DNA of 64,000 nucleotides from positions 368,680 through 432,679 of the forward strand of contig NZ_WVVV01000002.1 in the NCBI RefSeq assembly GCF_012911015.1, given 5' to 3'. The notes below the pieces were generated by a model, which was not told the origin of the DNA, searched no databases, and saw nothing but the letters and a program-made list of their open reading frames with translations. Position 1 is the stretch's first letter. Every line of letters starts with the position of its first letter. The translations under genes were made by a program, and so were the position numbers. The DNA is from Chelativorans sp. ZYF759 (GTDB lineage: Bacteria; Pseudomonadota; Alphaproteobacteria; Rhizobiales; Rhizobiaceae). Below are positions 8,752 through 15,618 of this stretch, in pieces.

Positions 8752-9827
8752 ATGGCAATTCCCTTGAAGTTGAACGGTGCGGCGGCCGGAGCATCGGCAA
8801 ACGACAGATCGAGCGCGCGGGGCTCGGCCTCGATCGGGCGCGACCACAGCGCCCCGAAGGCCTGCGCCAGATCGGCGCCTTCGTGCAGCACCGCATGAAC
8901 GGTCTGGCAGATCGGCATCGCGACACCGATCCGGCGCGCGAGATCGATCACGGAATGGGCGTTCGCTTCTCCTTCCACCACGACGGGCTTGCCGCCGAAG
9001 CAGTCGCGCCGCGCCAGGCCCTGTCCCAGTTGCAGGCCGAGCGACATGTTGCGCGAGGTGGTCGAGGAGCAGGTCAGCGTCAGGTCCCCTGCCCCTGCCA
9101 GACCCGTGACCGTCTCGCGCCGGCCGCCAAGCGCCTCGGCCAGCGCCTTCATCTCGTCGATGCCGCGCGTGATCAGCGCCGCCCGCGTATTCTCCGCAAA
9201 GCCCGCGCCCGACATCATGCCGCAGGCGATGGCGATCACGTTCTTGACCGCGCCTCCCACCTCGACGCCGACGAGATCATCGGAAACGTAAGGACGGAAC
9301 CCGCTCCCGGATATGGAAACGGCGAGCCGTACGGCCGGGGCGGAACCCGGGTCCAGACGATGGCGGTAGTCGAAGGGAAATGCCACGGTGGCGGCGGTGG
9401 GATGATCGAGCGCGGTCTCTCTGGCGAAGGTCGGTCCCGATATGGCGCCGACAGGGTGGCCCGGCAGTTCCTGCGCGACGACTTCCGAAAGCAGCAGCCC
9501 GGTGCCGCGCTCGATGCCTTTGCAGCAAAGGGCGATGGCGGCGTCGGGATTCAGGAGCGGGCCTATGCTGCGCGACATGTCGCGCAGCGACGTCGATGGC
9601 GTCACGAGAAGCACGGCGTCGGCTCCCGCCAGCGCGGTGGCCAGATCCGATGTGGCTCTCAGGCTCGCGGGCAACCTTACGCCGGGAAGATACTCGGCGT
9701 TTTCGCCAGTGGCGCTGATCGTCTCGGCCAGGTCCGGGCGGCGTGCCCAGAGCATCACGTCACGGCCGTTGCGGGAAAGAACTGTGGCGAGAGCGGTTCC
9801 CCAGGCCCCGGCGCCGATGACGGCAAA
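8748..9827 (-). CDS. gpsA: Glycerol-3-phosphate dehydrogenase [NAD(P)+]; N-terminal start unclear
   Basis: GpsA reduces dihydroxyacetone phosphate to glycerol-3-phosphate, needed for phospholipids and here also as acceptor for GgpS. Motifs include the Rossmann loop FAVIGAGAWGTALATVL, AISGPTFARE, GVEVGGAVKNVIAIACGM with the catalytic lysine, GLAGAGDLTLTCSS, and a C-terminal PICQTVHAVLHEG. Oddity: the Rossmann segment is read in frame from about 9827, but no ATG, GTG or TTG occurs between it and the in-frame TAA at 9885-9887. The first standard start is a GTG at 9758, which would remove the glycine motif. A non-standard start (for example ATC at 9872), an upstream frameshift or a sequence error must be considered. 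The stop overlaps the phosphatase ATG by 4 bases. Confidence 0.82.
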   Translation of the reverse strand, partial: FAVIGAGAWGTALATVLSRNGRDVMLWARRPDLAETISATGENAEYLPGVRLPASLRATSDLATALAGADAVLLVTPSTSLRDMSRSIGPLLNPDAAIALCCKGIERGTGLLLSEVVAQELPGHPVGAISGPTFARETALDHPTAATVAFPFDYRHRLDPGSAPAVRLAVSISGSGFRPYVSDDLVGVEVGGAVKNVIAIACGMMSGAGFAENTRAALITRGIDEMKALAEALGGRRETVTGLAGAGDLTLTCSSTTSRNMSLGLQLGQGLARRDCFGGKPVVVEGEANAHSVIDLARRIGVAMPICQTVHAVLHEGADLAQAFGALWSRPIEAEPRALDLSFADAPAAAPFNFKGIAI

Positions 9828-10037
9828 ACGGGAATAGGGGACTGGGGGAGCTTGTAAGAGAGGATCCTGGATGACGTAGGCCTGTTAGCTGTGATTTCGT
9901 TGGACGCAAACTCGCCACCCGGTCCCGACACCAATCGCCACGCAACGCGCAGCGAAAATCTGAAGGGTACCGGCCAACCAGTCGCTTTGTCTTGGCACAG
10001 CCCCAATTCTAGCGCTTTCTCGCCGCAATGCAAGGTT

Positions 10038-10056
10038 TTTGCTGCAGCGCAGCAAA
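10038..10056. promoter_or_regulatory. Perfect inverted repeat upstream of the glucosylglycerol operon
   Basis: TTTGCTGC and GCAGCAAA form a perfect 8-base inverted repeat with a 3-base centre. It lies about 200 bases upstream of gpsA. It could be an operator or a hairpin in a leader transcript. The assignment to osmotic control is inference only. Confidence 0.35.
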
Positions 10057-10228
10057 GCCGGGTGCCTCAACTGCCGGGAATTTGGCGCCCTTGGCAGGCC
10101 CGCTGGATGCGATTGCGTGCTTTGGTATCGCAGGACTTGGGGGCCCGCGCGCCTCCCCTGTTTTTGTCCCATCACACGGCAGTGAATGTCAGCATGATCG
10201 CGCCAGGCCTTTCCCAAACCACATTAGG

Positions 10229-10238
10229 TTGATATCAA
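10229..10238. promoter_or_regulatory. TTGATATCAA palindrome upstream of DUF1428 gene
   Basis: A perfect 10-base palindrome about 45 bases before the ATG of the tandem DUF1428 gene, where an operator could overlap a promoter. It is in AT-richer sequence than its surroundings. No regulator can be named. Confidence 0.25.
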
Positions 10239-10282
10239 TCCAATAGTCCAGCCGGGCGGGTTGCGATGTCGAGGAGAACACC

Positions 10283-11035
10283 ATGATCTACGTCGAAGGA
10301 TTTGTTACCCCCGTTCCCACTGCCAACCGGCAGGCCTACCAGCAACATGCGGCAGGCGTCGCGCCCATGTTCCGGGAGTTCGGCGTCGCCCGCATGGTCG
10401 AGGCCTGGGGTGACGATGTGCCGGATGGCAAGGTCAACGACTTCAAGGGAGCCGTCCAGGCCAGGGCTGACGAAACCGTGGTCTTTTCCTGGTTCGAGTA
10501 TCCCTCCCGGGAAGCGCGCGATGCCGCCAACGGCAGGATGTCTGCCGACCCCCGCATGGAGGAAATGGGCAATTCAATGCCCTTCGATGGCAAGCGCATG
10601 ATCATCGGCGGCTTCCAGGCCTTCGTGGATGAGGGTACCGGAGACGGCATGGGCTACGCCGACGGTTATCTGTTGGCCGTCCCGGAAGCCAAGCGTGAAG
10701 CATATCGCGAACTGGCGGCGCGGATGGCCCCCGTCTTTCTCGAGATGGGCGCCATTCGCGTCGTCGAGGCCTGGGCAGACGACGTTCCGGAAGGCAAGGT
10801 CACGGATTACCGCCGCGCCGTCATCGCGAAACCGGACGAGACGGTGGTCTTCTCCTTCGTGGAATGGCCTTCCCGGGAAGCCCGCAAGGAAGGCTGGAAG
10901 CGGATGATGGAAGATACGAGGAGCCACCCCGACGGTGAGATGCCATTTGACGGCACCCGTATGATCTACGGCGGTTTCACGCCGATCCTCGACATCCGGC
11001 ATGGTGCGCGGCTCGTCGACCGCAAGGTCGCCTAG
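10283..11035 (+). CDS. Tandem-duplicated DUF1428 protein
   Basis: A 250-residue protein built from two copies of DUF1428, a dimeric alpha/beta-barrel domain of unknown function. Repeat 1 (about residues 1-118) and repeat 2 (about 122-240) share the same landmarks: YV-G-x-x-x-VP, VEAWGDDVPDGKV and VEAWADDVPEGKV, the VVFSWFEYPSREARD and VVFSFVEWPSREARK pair, then MPFDGKRMI-GGF and MPFDGTRMIYGGF. Single-domain members are about 120 residues and probably pair, so this gene encodes a covalent pair. GAGGAG precedes the ATG. The GST gene follows after 34 bases and is probably co-transcribed. Confidence 0.85.
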   Translation: MIYVEGFVTPVPTANRQAYQQHAAGVAPMFREFGVARMVEAWGDDVPDGKVNDFKGAVQARADETVVFSWFEYPSREARDAANGRMSADPRMEEMGNSMPFDGKRMIIGGFQAFVDEGTGDGMGYADGYLLAVPEAKREAYRELAARMAPVFLEMGAIRVVEAWADDVPEGKVTDYRRAVIAKPDETVVFSFVEWPSREARKEGWKRMMEDTRSHPDGEMPFDGTRMIYGGFTPILDIRHGARLVDRKVA

Positions 11036-11069
11036 CACCGTCCAGTCCCGCGTCAACGGAGGATCGTGC

Positions 11070-11738
11070 ATGATTACCCTTACCGCGCTTGCATGGGTCC
11101 CGCCCTTTGCGCAGGGCCTTGTCCGAGATCTGCGCGTCCGCTGGGCGTTGGAGGAAGCCGGTGTGCCCTATGGCGTGCGCCTGCTCGACGCAGCCGATCA
11201 GTCGAGCGCCGAATATCGCCGTCTGCAGCCTTTCGGCCAGGTACCGGCGCTCTGCGACGGCGATATCGAACTCTTCGAATCCGGCGCGATCGTGCTCCAT
11301 ATCGGCGCGCGCAGCGAGGTCCTGCTGCCGACCGACCCCGACCAGCGGACCCGCGCCGTCACGTGGCTTCTGGCCGCGCTCAATACGGTGGAGGTTCCCG
11401 TCCAGCAACTCGCGGCGATCGATCTTTTCCACGCGACGAAAGAATGGAGCCGGCAACGGCGGCCGGAAGTGGAAGCATCCGTGCGCAATCGGCTAGCTGA
11501 TCTTGAGGCCTGGCTTGGTGACCGGGACTACCTCGAGCAGCGTTTCACCGCGGGCGATTTGATGATGACCAGCGTGCTGCGCATCCTGCGCCACACCGAC
11601 ATCGTCGCCCGGATGCCCACCCTCGCCGCCTACCAGGCAAGATGCGAGGCGCGGCCTGCCTTCCAGAAAGCTCTTGCCGACCAGATGGCCGCATTCGCCG
11701 CGACCGAAGCAGAGCGGGAGCAGCGTGGCGCGGCCTGA
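11070..11738 (+). CDS. Glutathione S-transferase family protein
   Basis: A 222-residue cytosolic GST. The thioredoxin-like N-terminal half includes VRWALEEAGVPYGVRLLD, the cis-proline region PFGQVPALCDGDIELFESGAIVLHI with the glutathione-contacting Glu-Ser, and the start of the helical half near DQRTRAVTWLLAALNTVE. The C-terminal half has RFTAGDLMMTSVLRILRH, the usual N-capping box region. The start at 11070 is preceded by CGGAGGA at good spacing. It directly follows the DUF1428 gene. The substrate is unknown. Confidence 0.85.
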   Translation: MITLTALAWVPPFAQGLVRDLRVRWALEEAGVPYGVRLLDAADQSSAEYRRLQPFGQVPALCDGDIELFESGAIVLHIGARSEVLLPTDPDQRTRAVTWLLAALNTVEVPVQQLAAIDLFHATKEWSRQRRPEVEASVRNRLADLEAWLGDRDYLEQRFTAGDLMMTSVLRILRHTDIVARMPTLAAYQARCEARPAFQKALADQMAAFAATEAEREQRGAA

Positions 11739-11752
11739 CCCGGGCCTTTTTC

Positions 11753-12697
11753 CTATTCCAGCACGAGCCGCGGAAAGTAGAAGGACACCACCCAGTTCGG
11801 TGCGTCGACGATCTCGCTGATCCTCAGATCCCCGGCCACGCTCGCCAGCATGTAGGCATCGACCGCCGCCATGCCGGTGCGCGTGGAAAGCAGTTCCACC
11901 ATCTGGGAGACCGCGTCCCGCGCCGCCTGCATCAGATCGGGCCCGATCCCGGTCGTCACGTCGTAGCCCGCACCGTCGAGATGCCGCGTCACCGGCCCCC
12001 TGGTGCGGAAGCGCGGGAAAGCCGGTGCCGCGCCCTTCTCCAGTTCGAATTTCAGCGCCACCGACATCGGGCTCTCGATCGCCGTGCCGCAGACCTCGCC
12101 ATCGCCCTGGGCGGCGTGCGTGTCGCCGACAGAGAACAGCGCACCCGCCACCTCCACCGGCAGCCACAGTTCCGTCCCTTCCCCGATATCGCGAATGTCC
12201 ATGTTGCCGCCCACCCTGCGCGGCGGCACCACGCTGTGTGTTCCGGCTTCCGCTGGCGCCAACCCGATCGTGCCGCAGAACGGTTTCAGCGGCACGCGCC
12301 CGCCCGGCCCGAAGGCCGCTGGCGCCATCGCTGCCGTGTCGTAGCTCCAGACATGCAGCGCCGGCTCCGCAAACTGGTCGGCCAGAAGCCCGAAGCCCGG
12401 AATATTGGCCGTCCAGCCCCAGCCACTCGGCGCAAGACCGAGGATCGTCACCTTCACCGCGTCGCCCGGCTCCGCCCCGTCGATGAAAACCGGCCCCGTG
12501 ACCGGGTTGACCTTCCCGAAATCCATGCGCCCGATGTCTTCTGCGGTGGAGCCCGGCGAAAGCTGTCCGCCAGAGGCGTCGACCGTGTCGAATTCCACCG
12601 TCTCGCCAGGCGCCACCCTCAGGGCGGGCGCGTTGTCGCGGTCCCAGCCATGATGGTGGATCGTCTTGTGCAGGGAATGGTCGCAGCCATGGGCCAT
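11753..12697 (-). CDS. Acetamidase/formamidase family amidohydrolase
   Basis: A 314-residue enzyme of the FmdA/AmdA family, which hydrolyses formamide, acetamide or related short amides to ammonia and the acid. Family landmarks are GKVNPVTGPVFIDGAEPGD, ILGLAPSGWGWTANIPGFG, FCGTIGLAPAEAG, RVGGNMDIRDIGEGTELWLPV, FSVGDTHAAQGDGEVCGTA and a C-terminal VDAYMLASVAGDLRISEIVD. The frame is open far upstream, but the family N-terminus (MAHGCDHSLHKTIHHHGWDR) and a GGAG at 6-base spacing fix the start at 12697. It converges on the GST gene and lies just downstream of the sigma-factor gene, possibly in the same transcript. Confidence 0.9.
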   Translation of the reverse strand: MAHGCDHSLHKTIHHHGWDRDNAPALRVAPGETVEFDTVDASGGQLSPGSTAEDIGRMDFGKVNPVTGPVFIDGAEPGDAVKVTILGLAPSGWGWTANIPGFGLLADQFAEPALHVWSYDTAAMAPAAFGPGGRVPLKPFCGTIGLAPAEAGTHSVVPPRRVGGNMDIRDIGEGTELWLPVEVAGALFSVGDTHAAQGDGEVCGTAIESPMSVALKFELEKGAAPAFPRFRTRGPVTRHLDGAGYDVTTGIGPDLMQAARDAVSQMVELLSTRTGMAAVDAYMLASVAGDLRISEIVDAPNWVVSFYFPRLVLE

Positions 12698-12756
12698 GGG
12701 AAACTCCGCTTCTCGCGCTTCCGGTGGGGCCATCCTGACCCGACCTCCTCGACGGC

Positions 12757-14028
12757 TCAACCCTGGTCGACCCCCTCCCGTTCCCCCGCATCGCGTTGCA
12801 GCCCGTCGAGCTGAATGCGGATCTGGTTGGCTTCCGCCGCCGAGCCGGCGAGCGAGATGGCGCGGTCGAAAGCGTCTTTCGCCTCCGCGTCTCGGCCGAG
12901 CTGTTTCAGCAGCCAGCCGCGCACTCCGTGAAAATGGAAGTAGGATCCGAGCCGGTCGCCGAGCGGCTCGACCAGCGCCAGCGCGGCCTCCGCCCCGTGC
13001 GCCTTGGCCACCGCCACCGCCCGGTTCAGCGTGATGACCGGTGAGGGCTGCATGCGTTCCAGCGCCGCGTAGAGCAGGTCGATCTGCTTCCAGTCGGTGT
13101 CTTCGGGCCGCTGCGCCCTGGCATGGAGTGCGGCGATCGCAGCCTGCGCCTGATAGGGTCCGGGAGCGCGATGCCGCACGGCCTTGTCGACCAGCGCCAA
13201 CCCCTCGGTGATCATGCCCCGGTTCCACAGGCTCCGGTCCTGGTCGTCGAGCAACACGATCTGGCCGGCTGCGTCGTGGCGTGCCCGTTGGCGCGCGTGC
13301 TGCAGCAGCATCAGCGCCGTCAGCCCCATCACCTCCGGTTCCGCCGGATACATGCGCAACAGGAGGCGGCCCAGCCGGATCGCCTCGTCGCACAGCGCGC
13401 TCCGCTCGGCCACATGCTCGCCGGTCGCGGAGTAACCTTCGTTGAAGACGAGGTAGACCATCGCCGCCACGGCGCCCAGCCGCTCCGCTCGTTCCACCGC
13501 GTCCGGTGCCGCGAACGGCACCCCGGCCGAGGCGATCTTGGCCTTGGCCCGCGTGATGCGCTGCTCCATCGCCGCCTCGCCCACCAGGAAGGCACGCGCG
13601 ATCCGCTCGACAGGCAGCCCCGAGACGATCCTGAGCGCCAGCGCGATCTGCCGCGTTGGCGGCAGGTCCGGGTGGCAGCACACGAACAGCAGCCGCAGCA
13701 CGTCATCGCGATAGTCGGCCTCGTCGATCGTCGCGACCAGTTCCGCCTCGCGGTCGCCGTCATCCGATATCGTTTCCTCCGGTGGCAGTTCCGTCAGCCT
13801 GCCGGTCTTGCGCTTCTCGTCGATGCCGGCATTGCGGCCGACCAGCACCAGCCAGGCGACGGGATCGCGCGGCGGACCGTTCCGGGGCCAGTTGCGCAGC
13901 GCCCGCAGGCTGGCGTTCTGGAACGCCTCCTCGGCAGTGTCGAGATCGCGGAAGTAGCGCAGGAGCGCGGCCAGCGCCTGGGGACGCGCGGAACTGAGGG
14001 CCGCGTCTATCCAGGCGAGCTCGCTCAT
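12757..14028 (-). CDS. ECF42-type RNA polymerase sigma factor with long C-terminal extension
   Basis: A 423-residue ECF sigma factor. The N-terminal quarter holds sigma region 2 (RYFRDLDTAEEAFQNASLRALRNWP, with the acidic stretch that melts DNA) and region 4 follows (LALRIVSGLPVERIARAFLVGEAAMEQRITRAKAKI, a helix-turn-helix). The remaining half is a TPR-like extension (LYLVFNEGYSATG type, then helices with EAEVMGL and LLYAALERMQPSPVITLNRAVAVAK) typical of group ECF42, which uses this domain rather than an anti-sigma factor. The start overlaps the stop of the YCII/DGPF gene as ATGA, the pairing expected for the group. The stimulus is unknown. Confidence 0.9.
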   Translation of the reverse strand: MSELAWIDAALSSARPQALAALLRYFRDLDTAEEAFQNASLRALRNWPRNGPPRDPVAWLVLVGRNAGIDEKRKTGRLTELPPEETISDDGDREAELVATIDEADYRDDVLRLLFVCCHPDLPPTRQIALALRIVSGLPVERIARAFLVGEAAMEQRITRAKAKIASAGVPFAAPDAVERAERLGAVAAMVYLVFNEGYSATGEHVAERSALCDEAIRLGRLLLRMYPAEPEVMGLTALMLLQHARQRARHDAAGQIVLLDDQDRSLWNRGMITEGLALVDKAVRHRAPGPYQAQAAIAALHARAQRPEDTDWKQIDLLYAALERMQPSPVITLNRAVAVAKAHGAEAALALVEPLGDRLGSYFHFHGVRGWLLKQLGRDAEAKDAFDRAISLAGSAAEANQIRIQLDGLQRDAGEREGVDQG

Positions 14029-14396
14029 AGGGTCGCCGGCACGGGCGAATAGAGGCCGACCGGCCGCACTTCGTGCGTCCCGCCCGGATTCGCGATCTCC
14101 AGCCTGCGTGCCACGTCGATCGCCTCTTCCAGATCCTTGCATTCGACAAGGTAGAAGCCGAGCAGCTGCTCCTTGGTTTCGGCGAAAGGTCCGTCGAGCA
14201 CCAGCGGCTCGTCGCCCTTCATGCGCAGGCTGGCGGCCGCCGTGGTTGGAAGAAGGCGGGCAACGGGCCCGAGCCGACCTTCCCTGGCCAGGTCCTCCTG
14301 CACGGCGGCGAGTCTGGCCATGCAAGCCTCCTCCTCTTCGCGCGTCCAGGCGCCCACCACGTCTTCCTTGTGATAGCAGAGAATGGCGTAGAGCAT
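14025..14396 (-). CDS. YCII-related (DGPF) protein, sigma-factor partner
   Basis: A 123-residue YCII-related domain protein with the signature LVLDGPFAETKEQLLGFYLVECKDLEEAIDVARRL, which gives the DGPF group its name, and a closing VRPVGLYSPVP. Such proteins are consistently encoded next to ECF42 sigma factors, and this stop codon overlaps the sigma start by four bases. Its role, as sensor or unrelated enzyme, is not established. The start is ambiguous between 14396 (MLYAILCYHK) and an in-frame ATG at 14411; neither has a strong ribosome site. Confidence 0.85.
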   Translation of the reverse strand: MLYAILCYHKEDVVGAWTREEEEACMARLAAVQEDLAREGRLGPVARLLPTTAAASLRMKGDEPLVLDGPFAETKEQLLGFYLVECKDLEEAIDVARRLEIANPGGTHEVRPVGLYSPVPATL

Positions 14397-14569
14397 GAGG
14401 AAGCCTTTCATGTTGGCAAGGACGTGAGCAGCAAGGCTAATCCGACACGACGCGCACCGACAATAGTCACGCCGCCCGCCACCAGCCGTTTGTTTTGATG
14501 CCAATTCATGCCATAGGATGCCTTTCGGGCCGTTGGTCCGTGTCTTGTGCCGCAATGTGAGTGAGTCCA

Positions 14570-15607
14570 ATGGCTTCGCAGGCAAGCGACCCAATCCAGG
14601 CGAGCGGAGCAAGCCTTCATCGGCTGCCGACCGGTCGCGACGAGCAGTCAACCAACCTGCCCCGCAATCCCGGCATGCCGCTCGATCTCGGCTGGCTGGA
14701 GGAAATGCGCCACGTCAACCGTTCGGCGCTGGAGCGCCGCGTCGGCACCTTGACCAGGCGACGCTCCATCAAGGGCGACAACCAGGCCGCCTGGTTGCTG
14801 CGCGCCATCTCGCTGATGGACCTGACGACGCTGTCGAGTGACGACACGCCGGAGCGCGTCCGGCGCCTGTGCGCCAAGGCACGCAACCCGTTGAGGCCGG
14901 ACCTGGCCGAAGCTCTTGGCCTCGGCGAGACCCTGATCCGCCCGGCCGCGATCTGCGTCTATCACCCCTTCGTCGCAACTGCCGTCGAGGCGCTCAAGGG
15001 CACCGGCATCCACGTCGCCGCCGTCTCCACCGCGTTCCCGCACGGTCTCGCACCGCTGCACACGCGTCTGGCCGAGATCATCGGCTCGGTCGGCGACGGA
15101 GCCGACGAGATCGATGTCGTCATCCCGCGCGGGCTGGTGCTGGGCGCCCGCTGGCAGGAGCTCTACGACGAGATCGCCGCCTTCCGCGAGGCCTGCGGCG
15201 AAGCGCATCTGAAGGTTATCCTCGGCACCGGCGATCTCTCGACGCTGCGCAACGTCACGCTGGCCTCGATGGTGGCGATGATGGCGGGCGCCGACTTCAT
15301 CAAGACCTCGACCGGCAAGGAGAGTGTCAACGCCACCCTGCCCGTCGGTCTCGCGATGACCCGCTGCATCCGCACCTACCGCGAGCGCACCGGCTTCCTG
15401 ATCGGCTTCAAGCCCGCCGGCGGCATCTCGACCGCCAAGGCCTCGCTCGACTGGATGGTGCTGATGCGCGAGGAGCTGGGCCGCCGCTGGCTGGAGCCCG
15501 AACTCTTCCGCTTCGGCGCCTCCAGCCTGCTCACCGATATCGAGCGCCAGCTCGAGCACCATCTGACCGGCCGCTATTCGGCCGCCCACCGCCATGCCAT
15601 GGGCTGA
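14570..15607 (+). CDS. deoC: Deoxyribose-phosphate aldolase
   Basis: DeoC splits 2-deoxyribose-5-phosphate into glyceraldehyde-3-phosphate and acetaldehyde. The 345-residue protein is of the longer class: an extra N-terminal segment of about 90 residues precedes the TIM barrel. Motifs are ICVYHPFVATAVEAL, ADEIDVVIPRGLVLGARW and, carrying the Schiff-base lysine, ADFIKTSTGKESVNAT, followed by FKPAGGIST. The aldehyde dehydrogenase gene begins 11 bases after the stop, so acetaldehyde made here is probably oxidised by the next enzyme. A GTG in frame at 14561 is a possible alternative start. Confidence 0.93.
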   Translation: MASQASDPIQASGASLHRLPTGRDEQSTNLPRNPGMPLDLGWLEEMRHVNRSALERRVGTLTRRRSIKGDNQAAWLLRAISLMDLTTLSSDDTPERVRRLCAKARNPLRPDLAEALGLGETLIRPAAICVYHPFVATAVEALKGTGIHVAAVSTAFPHGLAPLHTRLAEIIGSVGDGADEIDVVIPRGLVLGARWQELYDEIAAFREACGEAHLKVILGTGDLSTLRNVTLASMVAMMAGADFIKTSTGKESVNATLPVGLAMTRCIRTYRERTGFLIGFKPAGGISTAKASLDWMVLMREELGRRWLEPELFRFGASSLLTDIERQLEHHLTGRYSAAHRHAMG

Positions 15608-15618
15608 GCAAGATCGTC

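Larger units (their letters stand above)
9888..10282. other. Non-coding region between divergent gpsA operon and DUF1428 gene
   Basis: About 400 bases without a convincing gene; the short ORFs here are GC-rich noise. It must hold the promoters for both the glucosylglycerol operon and the tandem DUF1428 gene. It contains one strong inverted repeat (10038-10056) and a 10-base palindrome (10229-10238), listed separately. No RNA gene was recognised. Confidence 0.5.

Noticed and set aside
12698-13681. An N-terminal extension of the acetamidase through the sigma-factor gene
   Set aside because: It reads low-complexity Arg/Gly/Ala sequence; the family start and a GGAG at 12697 fit.
14869-15618. An N-terminal extension of the aldehyde dehydrogenase into deoC
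   Set aside because: The extension is a shadow of deoC in another frame; the ALDH family N-terminus starts at 15619.
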